64,000 bases of DNA from DATFVJ01 sp963851085 (GTDB taxonomy: Bacteria > Actinomycetota > Actinomycetes > Streptosporangiales > Streptosporangiaceae), in assembly GCA_963851085.1 (NCBI GenBank), contig CAWKNX010000004.1, positions 248,001-312,000 on the forward strand, given 5' to 3'. Positions 8,620-18,877 of this stretch are shown one piece after another; positions within the stretch are counted from its first letter, which is position 1; each line of letters begins with the position of its first letter. Both the position numbers and the translations under genes were made by a program. The notes beneath the pieces were generated by a model. That model was not told the origin of the DNA. It ran no database searches and saw only the letters and a program-made list of their open reading frames with translations.

Positions 8620-9606
8620 GTGCATGCCGGAAGCAGCGCGGCGGACCACGCCTTTGCCATTCACAACGATGAGCAATACCAGCCGGTGGAAACGACCGGC
8701 GACCAGCTTGTCCGGGTCCATGGCGATGCGGGAGCGGGCCTGCTGGCATGCCATGCGTCGCGTCCTCTCGGTGCTGCGCACGGCGATGTCGAGCGCCTCG
8801 CCATCGTGGTGCACGGGGCGTTGCGGGATTCGGCTCACTACCTGGGGCACGCCGGGGCCGCGGCTGAGCGTGCCGGGCCCCGCGTGCTGATCGTTGCCCC
8901 GCAATTCCTCGCCGACGTCGATGCCGGGACCGGTTCCGGCGTCCCGGACGGCGCGCTGTACTGGGACGTCGAGGGCTGGAAGGGCGGCTACCCTGCGCTG
9001 GGGCCCGCCGCGCTCAGCTCGTACACCGCGATGGACAGCCTCCTGGAGCAGCTGACCGGGCCGGAAGGGCTGTCACCTGACAGGACCCTCGCTGTCGTCA
9101 TCATCGGCAACTCGGCAGGCGCCCAGTACGTCAACCGCTACGCCGCCGTGGGGCGCGGCCCGGACGCGCTGGCCGAGCGCGGCATCCCAGTGCGATTCGT
9201 TGTCGCCAACCCGTCGACGTATCTGTATTTCGACCAGGAGCGGCCGGTGGCGGTGCCCGATCGCGCACGCGTCAACCGCTGGCGCTACGGATTCGACGAT
9301 GCGCCCCCCTATGTGGACAGCAGCCCGCTTGAGAGCCTCGAGCGTTACCTCGCACGCGACGTCATGATCGTGCTCGGCGCCCAGGACAACGACGGCGCCG
9401 CGCTGCTGCTGGAAGTGAGTCCCCCTGCCATGGCGCAGGGCGCGAACCGGCTCGAGCGGGGCATCTACTACGACGCGCACATCCGCAGGCTCGCCCGCGC
9501 CGCCGGGCTCACGGCGGGGCACCAGCTCATCCAGCTCGCTGGGGTCGGCCATTCCGCCAGGGATGTCCTGGCCGCCCCGCATACCCGGAAGTTCATGTTC
9601 GGCTAG
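8620..9606 (+). CDS. Alpha/beta-hydrolase fold protein
   Basis: A protein of about 328 residues with the nucleophile elbow IGNSAGAQY (Ser about residue 166, GxSxG-like), a preceding oxyanion-type VVHGALRDS, and a late GVGHSARDVL that can supply the catalytic His. The start is uncertain. GTG 8620 has no good ribosome binding site, while the frame is open further upstream to a GAGGGGAGGG run (8567-8576) followed by CTG 8581. It is the last intact gene before the frameshift-rich block. The substrate is unknown. Confidence 0.7.
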   Translation: MHAGSSAADHAFAIHNDEQYQPVETTGDQLVRVHGDAGAGLLACHASRPLGAAHGDVERLAIVVHGALRDSAHYLGHAGAAAERAGPRVLIVAPQFLADVDAGTGSGVPDGALYWDVEGWKGGYPALGPAALSSYTAMDSLLEQLTGPEGLSPDRTLAVVIIGNSAGAQYVNRYAAVGRGPDALAERGIPVRFVVANPSTYLYFDQERPVAVPDRARVNRWRYGFDDAPPYVDSSPLESLERYLARDVMIVLGAQDNDGAALLLEVSPPAMAQGANRLERGIYYDAHIRRLARAAGLTAGHQLIQLAGVGHSARDVLAAPHTRKFMFG

Positions 9607-9675
9607 CCCGGGTGCCCGTCCCACCCGGGGGTCCGTCACGGCGCCGGCGCAGACGGGCGGCCCCGGGCGCCGGCG

Positions 9676-10845
9676 CTACGTCCTGCGCACCGCGGCCAGG
9701 GCTTCAAGGAGCCGTCGACCTCTTCCGGCGTGTTGTAGTGGATGAAGCCGATCCGACGCCTGTCGTCGTAGCCGAGGCGGTACAGGTTGAGCGAGTACCA
9801 GGAGTCGTGGCCCAGACGCCGATGCTGCGCTCGGCGAGGCGGGCGAGCGACGTCGGCCGGCGGCACGCGTCGACGTTGACGAGGAACGTGGGCACGCGGC
9901 CGTCGATCGCGGCAGCCCGTACACGGTGACCGCGTCGGAGATGGCGTCGAGGAAGCGCTGGCCGAGCGAGCGCTCGTAGGGAACGATCGACGACGAAGCC
10001 GCCGATCGAGTCCAGGTAGTCGATCGTCGCGTTGAACCGGCGAGCAGCTCGTAAGGCTGCGTGCCGGTCTCGAAGCGCCGGCCGAGCGGGCTTCATCGGA
10101 GCCGGGCGGGCCTTGTACGGCCGCCAGCCCTCGAGCACCTCGGCCCGCCCGAAGGCGATGCCGAGGTGCGGGCCGCAGAACTTGTAGGGCGAGCAGATCA
10201 GCACGTCGGCACCGATCGCGCGCGACGTCGATCGGCTCGTGCGCGGCGTAGTGGACGGCGTCGATCCATGCGAGCGCGCCGACCATCGTGGGCGAGCTGC
10301 ACACGCGAGCGGGCGTCGACGATCGTGCCGATCGCGTTGGAGGCCCACGCGAAGGCGACGACCTGGGTGCGCCGGACAGAGCTTGCGCTGCGAGGTCGTC
10401 GAAATCGAGCGTCGTGTCGTCGCTGCAGCTCGAGTGCTGGACGACCAGATCCTAGTCGTGCGCGAGCTCCAGCCACGGGGCGACGACGCCGTCGTGATCC
10501 AGCGAGGAGACGAGGATCTCATCGCCGGGCGTAGAAATCGCGGCCGGCGGTGCGCGAGAGCGTGAAGTCAGCGAGGTCATGTTGCCCCGAAGATAACCTC
10601 GTGCGGCTCGCAGCCGAGAAACCTGGCCGCCTTGGCCTCGGCCTCCTCGAGGATCTCCTGGACGCGCTGGCTGGTGGCGTACACGGCGCCGAGGTTGGCG
10701 CTGGCCTCACGCAGCGCGCGCGCGATCGCATCGCCGACCTCGTCGGGCACCTGCGAGCCGCCTGGAGCGTCGAAGAAGGCGAAGCCCTGCTGCAGGGACG
10801 AGAAGCGAGCGCGGATCGCGGTGACGTCAAGGTCGAAGACGGAGT
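9676..10845 (-). pseudogene. Class V aminotransferase / cysteine-desulfurase-like enzyme, multiply frameshifted
   Basis: Joining pieces from all three reverse frames reconstructs a PLP enzyme of the cysteine-desulfurase-like (SufS/kynureninase-type) group: an N-terminal FDAPGGSQVPDEVGDAI, EVIFGGNMTSLTF, the PLP-Lys region DVLICSPYKFCGPHLGIAFGR, FNATIDYLDSIGG and a terminal RRIGFIHYNTPEEVDG. Codons between breaks are intact, but I count at least six frame changes plus an in-frame TAG near 10450. This looks either like very recent decay or like uncorrected sequencing indels. It converges on the intact hydrolase at 9606. Confidence 0.7.
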
Positions 10846-11232
10846 GTTACGGACACCAGCAGCTCCGGCACGGAGGCAGACTAGGGAACGCCCGCCGTCG
10901 AGCGATCACAAATCGTTAAAGAAGAGTCAAATGACGTTCTCTTGCACAAGTAAGCAGGGTAATAGTTTGATCAACGTAAGAATTCGAGGCTGAAGGAAGG
11001 GCGTGTTGAGTGAAAGCGTAGTACACAGCGCGGAGCAGAGCTGGCAAAGTCGGTGCAGGAGGGTAGCGGTAGAATCGATCGGCAGAGGCGCCTGCGAGGG
11101 GCCATTCGACAGCCAAACCATGCTAGCTCGTCGGTGCAAACCAACAGAACAGACGCCTGCTCCGCAGGGCAGTCTGGCTTGAATCACGAGAAGCGAAGCA
11201 ATGAAGCACATTGGGAGAGGGAGGCCGTACCC
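10846..11232. promoter_or_regulatory. Divergent intergenic region between the aminotransferase and liv genes
   Basis: About 390 bases, relatively AT-rich (notably 10905-10995) compared with the flanks, between divergently oriented genes. It presumably carries both promoters. No clear operator palindrome is visible. Confidence 0.4.
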
Positions 11233-12405
11233 ATGAAAGGAAGCGTGATCATCGCAGCGGCGGCGCTCGGCGCGCTCGTCGTGGCAGGCTGCGGCAGCAG
11301 TGGCAGCAGCAGCAGCAGCACCAGCTGCCGAGCGGCAGCCAGCCAAGACGATGCGTCGCGTCGATCGGCTTCGAGGGCCCGATCACCGGCCCGGTGGCGG
11401 TGCTCGGGCAGGAGCAGCTGCATTTCGCGCGAGCTCGCGCTGTCGATGGACAACACGGCCAACAAGACGAAGATCACGCTCGTCCAGGGCGACACGCAGC
11501 TGAAGCCGGCGCAGGCGACGACCGTCACCCAGCAGTTCACCTCGAACTCGAAGATCGTGGCGCGTGGTGGGCCCGGCAGGCAGCCAGGAAGTCGAGGCCG
11601 TCGGCCCGCTGATGGCCCGGGCGGGGCTGGCGTTCATCTCCGGGCTCGGCGACCGAACTCGACGCTGACCGACCGGCAAGTACCCGACGTTCTTCCGGGT
11701 CGTGTCGAAGGACGAGCGTGCAGGGACCGAAGGACGCCAACTACATCGTCAAGCAACCTGCACCCGAAGGCGCTGATGATCGTCGATGACCAGGAGGCCT
11801 ACTCGACCGGCCTGGTCACCGCGATGATGCCGATCTTCAAGACGGCCGGGATCAAGGTCGACCACGAGTCGGTCTCGCCAGAAGCAGACCGACTTCTCCT
11901 CGCTGGTGGCCAAGGTCACGCCCGAGCACATCGGTCGTGGTACTGCCCTGGCAGGTGGCCGCTAACGCACAGCAGTTCGGCCGCGACCTGGCCCAGCAGC
12001 ACAAGAAGGCCGTGATCTTCGGCACGGACGGCCTGTTCTCGCCGGGCACGTTCACGATCAACGGGCTCGTACGTGTCCTCGTTCGGCCCGGACATCACCG
12101 CGATTCCAGCCGACGCGTCGCTCGCCGCGACCGCGCAAGGCGAAGTACGGAACGTTCGGCACGTTCGGCCCGCCGATGTTCGCGGCGACGCACGTGATCG
12201 ACGAGGCGATCGCCTCGGTCTGCAAGGCCGGGAAGACCCCGAGCCGCGAGCAACGTGCTGGCCGCGATCAAGAAGACGAACGAGCCGACCTCGATCCTCG
12301 GGCCAGCCGATCAGCTTCGACCCGAACGGGGACATGGTCAACGGCAAGTTCTTCCTGTTCAAGATCAACTCGCCTGGCAAGTACCAGCTGATCCCGAGCT
12401 CGTGA
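11233..12405 (+). pseudogene. livK: Branched-chain amino acid ABC transporter, substrate-binding lipoprotein, frameshifted
   Basis: ATG 11233 opens a lipoprotein signal (lipobox LVVAGC) followed by a Ser-rich linker. The LivK-type periplasmic-binding fold can then be followed by switching frames: LVQGDTQLKPAQATTVTQQF, LMIVDDQEAYSTGLV, VVLPWQVAANAQQF and a final FDPNGDMVNGKFFLFK ending at TGA 12403-12405. About eight frame changes are needed. It is the first gene of a livKHMGF cluster that would import branched-chain amino acids or similar substrates. Confidence 0.75.
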
Positions 12406-12504
12406 CCGGCTGAACCGCGATTGGCCGCCCGGCGGCGCGCTCGCCGACGAGGCCGGCGCGCCGCCGGGCGGCGCTGGAATGACGGCGCAGGGATTCGCGC
12501 CGGA

Positions 12505-13432
12505 ATGAGCGCTTCTTCTTCCAGGAACTGGTGAACGGCATCACCACCGGCGCGCTCTACGCGCTGGTCGCGCTCGGCTTCTCGATGGTCTACGGGGTGC
12601 TGAAGCTGCTCAACTTCGCGCACGGCGACCTGTACATGGTCGGGGCCTTCATCGGCTACTTCGTGATCCAGTGGTTCGGCGGGCCGACAGGCGCTGACGC
12701 ATTCCCGTGCCGCTGCTGCTGCTGATCATGTTCGTGCTGGCGGCCGGCTCGTCGGCGGCGCTGGGCGTCGCGATCGAACGGTTCGCCTACCGGCCGCTGC
12801 GGGACGCGCCGCGGATCGCCCCGCTGATCACCGCGATCGGCGATCTCGTTCTTCCTGGAGAACGCGGCGCTGCTGCTGTTCGGCGCGCAGTATCCGCGAT
12901 CTACAACACGCCGGACTTCATCTCGTTCTCGACCGGGATCCAGATCGGCTCGGTCAGCATCGACGCCGTGCAGATCATGGTCCTGGTCCTGGGCCTCGCA
13001 CTGATGATCGGCCTGCGGCAACTGGTCAACCGGACGAAGCTCGGCAAGCAGATGCGGGCGGTGGCCGCCGACCGGGAGGCCGCCGAGATGCTCGGGCATC
13101 AACGTGAACCTCACGATCGCGATGACGTTCTTCCTCGGCTCGGCGCTGGCGGGCGTGGCCGGCGTGATGGCCGGGCTGCTGTTCAATCAGGTCGACGAAC
13201 ACGATCGGCTTCATCGCCGGCCTGAAGGCTTTCACGGCGGCCGTCGTCGGCGGGATCGGCTCGCTGCCGGGCGCGATGCTCGGCGGACTGCTGATCGGCA
13301 TCGCGGAGTCCTTCATCACCGGCTACGTCTCCTCGACGTACACGAACCTGCTCGTGTTCGGGCATCCTGATCGCCGTGATGCTGGTGCGGCCGAGCGGGC
13401 TGCTCGGCCAGGCGCAGCTGCAGAAGGTGTGA
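12505..13432 (+). pseudogene. livH: Branched-chain amino acid ABC transporter permease, frameshifted
   Basis: LivH-type permease reconstructed across frames: VNGITTGALYALVALGFSM, LKLLNFAHGDLYMVGAF, RPLRDAPRIAPLITAIG, the LivH signature around RTKLGKQMRAVAADREAAEMLG, then GLKAFTAAVVGGIGSLPGA-like residues and a terminal LLGQAQLQKV before TGA 13430-13432. Breaks fall near 12690, 12850, 12890, 13095, 13195 and 13365. The inner-membrane partner is livM, 10 bases downstream. Confidence 0.75.
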
Positions 13433-13441
13433 CGCCCGAGG

Positions 13442-14909
13442 ATGAGCCTCGATCCGCAGCCGCCGCCGCAGCCGGCCCGCAGGTCGGGGCCGACGAGTGG
13501 GTCGCCAGGCAGGCACACCGGCGCGAGTACCTGCCGTCCTGGCGCGGCGACGCGCAGCGCGAGCTCGAGCGGGTCGGCTGGTGGCCGCAGGCTCGCGCTC
13601 GCGGGCCTGGCCGGAGCCGCGCTGCCGCTGCTCGGCCTCGGCGGGTTCCAGCTGCAGGTCGGGATCGACGCGCTGGTGATCGCGCTGCTGGCGGTCGGGC
13701 TGAACATCGTCGGTGGGCTGGGCCGGGCTGCTCGACCTCGGCTACGTCGCGTTCTTCGGCTTCGGCGCCTACGGATTCGCGCTGCTGTCCTCGGGCCAGA
13801 TCGGCGCAGCGGCATCCACCTGCCCGCGCTACGCTGTCGCTGCCGATCGTGATGATCGGCGCCGCGATGCTCGGGCTGCTGGTCGGCTTGCCGTCCCGCC
13901 GGCTGATCGGCGACTACCTGGCGATCGTCACGCTGTTCTTCGGCGAGGCGTTCGTCGAGTTCACCAACAACGTGGCACCGGGCACGTTCGGCGGCCCGAA
14001 CGGGATCGTCGGGATCGACCCGATCACGGGCTTCGGGCTATCAGCTCACCACGCAACAAGGGCTACTACTACCTGCTGGTGATCCTGCTGGTGGTGACGA
14101 TGGCGGTGCTGCGGCTGCTCGATACCTCGCGCACCGGACGGGCCTGGCGGGCCGTGCGCGAGGACCCGCTGGCGGCGGCGTCGATGACGATCCCGGTGAA
14201 CCGGGTGAAGCTGATGGCGTTCGCGTTCGGCGCCATGGTCGCGGCGCTGGCCGGCACGATCTTCGCCGCGCAGCAGATCAGCGTGTTCCCGACCGACTTC
14301 GACACGCCGTATCCTGATCCTGATCTACGCGGGGCTGATCCTCGGCGGCGCCGGGCAGCATCGCCGGCGCGGCGACCGGCGCGCTGGTCGTGATCGATCA
14401 TCTACGACGGGCTGCTGCGCAGCCCGACCTATGCCGGCTACCTGTTCTACGGCCTGATCCTGCTGACGCTGGTGGTCAAGCTCCGCCCGTGGCGCAGGCT
14501 CGGCGCTGGTGCTCGGCGGCGACCGCGGCGTTCGGCTTCGCCGCTGCACGCGATCGCCGCGGCGATCTCGGCGAGCGCGGTGGCGGGCGGCCCGCAGTCG
14601 AGCCGGCTGGATCGCCGCCGCGCTGCGCGACTGGGTGATCGTCCCGGCCAACCCGCAGTCCGCCGGGCAACTATCGGCTTCGTGCTGCTGATGTGCCTGC
14701 TGATCGCGCTGGTGCAGGTCAAGGGGCCGCTGGCGGACGATCCTGCTGGTCGCCGACGCTCTGCCTGGCCGTCGTTCGTCTGGGAGACCCGGCTGATCGT
14801 CGAGCCGTCGATCACCAGGCAGATCATGATCGGCGCGATCCTGATCGTGATGATGAACGCCCGGCCGCAGGGGCTGCTCGGGGCGCGGCGGGTCGAGGTC
14901 GCCGCATGA
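13442..14909 (+). pseudogene. livM: Branched-chain amino acid ABC transporter permease, frameshifted
   Basis: Starts at ATG 13442, with a longer cytoplasmic N-terminus than usual. LivM hallmarks appear in alternating frames: ALVIALLAVGLNIVGG, WAGLLDLGYVAFFGFGAYGF, GLPSRRLIGDYLAIVTLFFGE, GPNGIVGIDP, SRTGRAWRAVREDPLAA. Single extra G or C bases can be pinpointed, for example near 13716, 14312, 14359 and 14395. Its TGA overlaps the livG ATG (ATGA at 14906-14909), so the operon layout itself is normal. Confidence 0.75.
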
Positions 14910-15740
14910 GCGAGCAGCAGCGCGGTCAGCCGAGCCGCCCGGCGCCCGTTCTGGATCTGGACAAGGCTGTCGCTGTCGTTCGGCGGCCTGCGGGCGCTGT
15001 CCGAGCTGGACCTGCACGTCGGCGAGCGGGGAGATCGTCAGCGTGATCGGGCCGAACGGCGCGGGCAAGACGACGGTCTTCAACGTGATCACGGGCGTGT
15101 ACGAGCCGAGCGCCGGCGACGTCCGGTTCGCCGGCGCAGTCGATCGCCGGGCAGCCGCCGCACAAGATCGCCCGGCTGGGGATCGCGCGCACCTTCCAGA
15201 GCCTGCGGCTGTTCCTGAACATGTCGGTGATCGAGAACGTGATGGCGGCGACCTACGGCAGCACGAAGGCGATGCCGTGTGGAGTCGATCCTGCGCCTGC
15301 CCAGGGCCCGGCGCGAGGAGCGCGAGGTGCGGGCGCTCGCCGAGGAGGTGCTGTCGTTCTTCGGCCAGCGGCTGGCCGGGTACCGCTGGGATCAGCCCGC
15401 CTACTCGCTGTCGTACGCGAACCGGCGGCGGCTGGAGATCGCCCGCGCGCTGGCCACCCGGCCCGCGGCTGCTGCTGCTCGACGAGCCCGCCGCGGGGAT
15501 GAACCCGACCGAGACGCACGAGATCACCGAGCTGATCGGGCGGCTGCGCGACGAGCGCGGCGCTCGCGATCCTCGTGATCGAGCACGACATGCACGTGGT
15601 CGCGGGCTGCTCGGACCGGGTCATCGCGCTCGACCACGGGGTCAAGATCGCCGAGGGCGGCTTCGACGAGGTCGCGAACGATCCGGCGGTGGTCGAGGCC
15701 TACATGGGCCGCGACCCCGAGGCGCTGGCGGAGGCGCTGA
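14906..15740 (+). pseudogene. livG: Branched-chain amino acid ABC transporter ATPase, frameshifted
   Basis: The LivG ATPase is recognisable across frames: Walker A GPNGAGKTTVFNVITG (about 15051-15100), TFQSLRLFLNMSVIENVM, the signature region LSYANRRRLEIARAL (LSYGxQRR-like), LLDEPAAGMNPTE (Walker B) and LVIEHDMHVVAGCSDRV. About five frame changes occur. It would energise LivHM together with LivF. The reading-frame damage is the same type as in the neighbours. Confidence 0.75.
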
Positions 15741-16464
15741 GTGCAGCGAGCCGCTGCTGCTCAGCCTGGACGACGTCACCACCTACTACGGCGCAGATGC
15801 GGATCCTCGAGGGGATCTCGCTGCAGGTCGGCGAGCGGCGAGCTGGTCTGCCTGCTCGGCGGCAACGCCTCGGGCAAGTCGACGACGCTGAAGACGATCC
15901 TCGGGATCGTGCGGCCGCGCTCGGGGCGGGTGCTGCTTGACGGCGAGGACGTGACGAGCTGGCCGGTGCCGCAGCGGATCGCCCGCGGGATCGCGATCGT
16001 GCCGGAGAACCGCCGGCTGTTCGGGCGAGATGACGGTGCCGGGAGAACCTCGAGCTCGGCGCGGTGCTGCGCGGCGGCGAGAAGCTCGACGACGACTTCG
16101 ACCGGGTCCACGCGCTGTTCCCGCGCCTGCACGAGCGGCGCAACCAGCTGGCCGGGCACGCTGTCCGGCGGCGAGCAGCAGATGGTCGCGATGGGCCGGG
16201 CGCTGATGTCGCGCCCGCGGCTGCTGCTGATGGACGAGCCGTCGATGGGTCTGTCACCCGCGCTGGTGCAGCAGAACTTCCAGATCATCAAGGAGATCCA
16301 CGACTCCGGCGTCGCGGTGCTGATGGTGGAGCAGAACGCGACGATGGCGCTGTCGATCGCCGACCGCGGCTACGTCCTGTCGACTGGGGAGATCGTGCTC
16401 GAGGGCGCCGGCGTCCGAGCTACTGCGCAGCGAGGATCTGAAGCGCGCATATCTGGGACGATGA
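15741..16464 (+). pseudogene. livF: Branched-chain amino acid ABC transporter ATPase, frameshifted
   Basis: LivF is seen across frames: LLSLDDVTTYYG, GELVCLLGGNASGKSTTLKTILG (Walker A), GIAIVPENRRLFG, LSGGEQQMVAMGRAL (signature), LLLMDEPSMGLSPALV (Walker B). Extra bases are visible at 15793 (G), 15836 (C), 16026 (C), about 16040, about 16158 and about 16408. The natural end is TGA 16462-16464 (AYLGR). After this position no further indels of this kind are needed to read the next gene. Confidence 0.75.
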
Positions 16465-16473
16465 GGCTCTATT

Positions 16474-16599
16474 CCCCCCGCAGCAATGGCCTGCCGCGAC
16501 CACGGCAGCGGGTATCAGGCTCCATTGCCCCCGGGGGGGCGACCCCCCGCGATCCCCCCGCAGCAATGGCCTGCCGCGACCACGGCAGCGGGTATCAGG
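16474..16599. repeat. 46-bp direct repeat pair with C/G-run hairpins
   Basis: The same 46 bases occur at 16474-16519 and 16554-16599 (80-bp period). Each copy starts with a C6G run and contains a small inverted repeat (CTGCCG/CGGCAG). Between them is a GC hairpin region made of G7 and C6 runs. A related C/G-run motif recurs at about 19368-19396, suggesting a dispersed repeat family. The pair marks the right edge of the frameshift-rich block. Confidence 0.7.
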
Positions 16600-16640
16600 A
16601 AGAGGAAGCGGCGGTACGCAGGATGGAGGGCGAACACTGG

Positions 16641-17354
16641 ATGACAGGCGTCGGCGGGATTGTCGTGCGCACCGTCCTGGACACCGGGGCCGGGCGGGAC
16701 GGGCTGCTTCGGCGGCTGGTGGAGGTGTTTCCTGGGTCGCAGTTCGAGGGCACGGCCGGACCGGGCGGCGAACTCTGGTTCGTGATCGCAGGGACTGGCC
16801 GGCTGAAGTCCGGGGCCACGCCAGCCAGGCCAGTCCGCCGCGACACAGGGCTGTGGTTGCCGCCCGGCGCACATTACCGCCTGTATGGCGACGGCCCAGG
16901 CGCGCTCAGGCTCGACAGTGTCTCGTTGCCCGCCGGAGCCGCTGACCGGACCGGGACCGGAGCGCGGGACGGGGCAGGCCCGCCGGGCAATGCCATGGCG
17001 CCGCAACTGGCCGAGTTGGGTGACTGCCCGGTCCAGGTCACCGGAGATCGCCGGTTCCGCGTCCTGTTCGGGCCCGGCAACGGATGCGGCGCGGCCACCC
17101 AGTTCGTTGGTGAGATTCCGCCGGGCCGGGCGCCGGAACACAGCCACCCATACGACGAGGTGGTGCTGGTTCTGGAGGGCAAAGGGGTGCTGCATGCCGG
17201 ACCGGCTGATCAACCGCTTGCCCCGGACAGCTGCGTGCACCTGCCGCCTGGAGTGCCGCACTGCGTGGAAAACACTGGACGGACCACGCTGCGGGTTCTC
17301 GGCGTGTTCCACCCGGGCGGGAGCCCCGCGGCTAAGAGGCCCCGCGACAGCTAA
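16641..17354 (+). CDS. Bicupin protein
   Basis: ATG 16641 is preferred over ATG 16623 because GGAGGG lies 10 bases upstream; it gives 237 residues. Two cupin barrels can be traced. The first is degenerate (GELWFVIAGTGRL near residue 50). The second keeps the metal-binding pattern GRAPEHSHPYDEVVLVLEG (about 157-175) plus a later PPGVPHCVENTG with the final His. It probably binds a divalent metal; sugar-isomerase or dioxygenase-type chemistry cannot be distinguished. There is no operon partner. Confidence 0.75.
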   Translation: MTGVGGIVVRTVLDTGAGRDGLLRRLVEVFPGSQFEGTAGPGGELWFVIAGTGRLKSGATPARPVRRDTGLWLPPGAHYRLYGDGPGALRLDSVSLPAGAADRTGTGARDGAGPPGNAMAPQLAELGDCPVQVTGDRRFRVLFGPGNGCGAATQFVGEIPPGRAPEHSHPYDEVVLVLEGKGVLHAGPADQPLAPDSCVHLPPGVPHCVENTGRTTLRVLGVFHPGGSPAAKRPRDS

Positions 17355-17380
17355 GGAGGACCGGCGCCGGCTTCTTGATC

Positions 17381-17744
17381 GTTGGCCCGTAAGGGGCGCT
17401 ATCCCACGGTGGTCGATATGTACCATCGCCTTGATCCACGGCGGCTTTCATGATGGCGGTAACTTTTCCGCACATACCGCCGAGAAGTTACCGCGATCAT
17501 GAAGCCTGGCGCTGCCCGGGCCGCGGCCATCGCCCAGATCATGATCCATGGCCGTTGCGCGGGCTATAGCCCGCCCAACGGGCCATCGGGGTGCTGTGAT
17601 TGCCCATCAATGGGCCATTGATGGGGCCCTGACCCCATCAATGGCCCGTTGATGGGGTTATCCGTCGCCGCGAAGATGATCTTGAAACAGGGGCAAGATG
17701 GTACACCGTTGACAGCGGTGCGATAGTGCCCCTTACGGGCCAAC
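17381..17744. mobile_element. MITE-like palindromic element, 364 bp, with 46/47-bp terminal inverted repeats
   Basis: The left end 17381-17426 and the reverse complement of 17698-17744 both begin GTTGGCCCGTAAGGGGC and end TGTACCAT, with about 10 mismatches and one gap over 46/47 positions. Inside are further palindromes: 17447-17503 (19-bp arms, 19-base loop), 17548-17586 around GCGGGCTATAGCCCGC, 17603-17625 (11-bp arms) and 17633-17657. No transposase frame fits inside. I see no clear target duplication. Best explanation: a non-autonomous transposable element or palindromic repeat unit. Confidence 0.75.
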
Positions 17745-17911
17745 CACGGCGCGGGTGGCCCAGGACGGGGCGGCGCTGCGGCAGCCGTTCGGCATAAATT
17801 TCTCGAACGGCTGCCCCGCGGTGACACGGGGCCGGTCCGCCCCCGGGCTCCATTTGACGGTGACAGGCGCGGCCGCTGATCCCAGTCGCCGGGCGTTGCT
17901 ATCGTGGCCTG

Positions 17912-18877
17912 GTGACGACCGTGCCGCACGCGGCATCCCAGCTCGAATCCGGCGGCCCGGATCGGACGGCCCCCGTGGACCGGGCCACCCGGCACGGGAG
18001 AGGGGCGATAACGCGTGGTGGGCAGCCGAGGCAACTGATCGTGACCGTGTACGGTCTGTACGCCCGGGCCGAGGGTGGCTGGATGTCGGTGGCATCGCTG
18101 GTCAGCCTGCTCGCTGATCTCGGCGTGGACGAGCCAGCGGTCCGCTCATCGATCTCCCGGCTCAAGCGGCGGGGGATCTTGCGGGCCGGGCGCCGGGCAG
18201 GCGTGGCCGGGTATGAACTGCCCGACACCGCGCTCGCCGTGCTGAGGGAAGGCGACCACCGGATCTTCCGGCGCGAGCGGGCGAGGCTCGCAGATGGCTG
18301 GCTGCTCGCGGTGTTCTCCGTGCCAGAGCCCGAGCGTCACAAACGGCACCTGCTCAGGTCCCAGCTGACCCGGCTCGGGTTCGGCGCCGTGGCGCCCGGC
18401 GTGTGGGTGGCGCCCGCGTATCTGCAGGAGGAGACCGCGGGCATACTCCTGCGGCTCGGCCTGAGCGGGTATGCGGATCTCTTCCGCGCAGATCACCTGG
18501 CTTTCGGCGATCTTGCCGGGCAGGTGCGCCGGTGGTGGGATCTCGACCTGATCGAGCGGCTCTACCGCGAGTTCGTCGACCAGCATGAGCAGACGGCGCG
18601 CCGGTGGCGCCGAGCCCAGCCAACGGCACATCGGCGGGATGCGTTCGCCGACTTCGTGCCGCTGCTGACCGATTGGCGGCGCCTGCGCTACCTTGACCCG
18701 GGCATCCCCGCGGACCTCCTGCCGGCCGACTGGATCGGCATCGAGGCGGCCGACCTCTTCTTCACGATGAAGGCCCGCCTCGAGGATGCCGCCGGGGCGC
18801 ACGTCGCCGATGCGATCGCTGATAACCGCTCACGACGTCACCACGGCAATCCCCTGTACCTCGACCAGGGCGCGTAG
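17912..18877 (+). CDS. PaaX-family transcriptional regulator
   Basis: A 321-residue protein starting at GTG 17912 with almost no leader, possibly leaderless. The PaaX N-terminal winged helix is seen at LIVTVYGLYARAEGGWMSVASL and the SSISRLKRRGIL recognition region (about 42-90). The central PaaX domain follows (WLLAVFSVPEPERHKRHLLRSQLTRLGFG, about 129-157; APGVWVAPA) and then the C-terminal PaaX_C part (FVPLLTDWRRLRYLDPGIPADLLPADW). PaaX proteins repress phenylacetate or other aromatic catabolism in response to CoA thioesters. No paa genes are in the window, so the target is unknown. Confidence 0.88.
   Translation: MTTVPHAASQLESGGPDRTAPVDRATRHGRGAITRGGQPRQLIVTVYGLYARAEGGWMSVASLVSLLADLGVDEPAVRSSISRLKRRGILRAGRRAGVAGYELPDTALAVLREGDHRIFRRERARLADGWLLAVFSVPEPERHKRHLLRSQLTRLGFGAVAPGVWVAPAYLQEETAGILLRLGLSGYADLFRADHLAFGDLAGQVRRWWDLDLIERLYREFVDQHEQTARRWRRAQPTAHRRDAFADFVPLLTDWRRLRYLDPGIPADLLPADWIGIEAADLFFTMKARLEDAAGAHVADAIADNRSRRHHGNPLYLDQGA

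Noticed and set aside
15741..17354. A single long frame joining livF and the cupin
   Set aside because: The frame is only accidentally open through the 46-bp repeats; the cupin has its own ribosome binding site and start at 16641, and livF ends in another frame at 16464.
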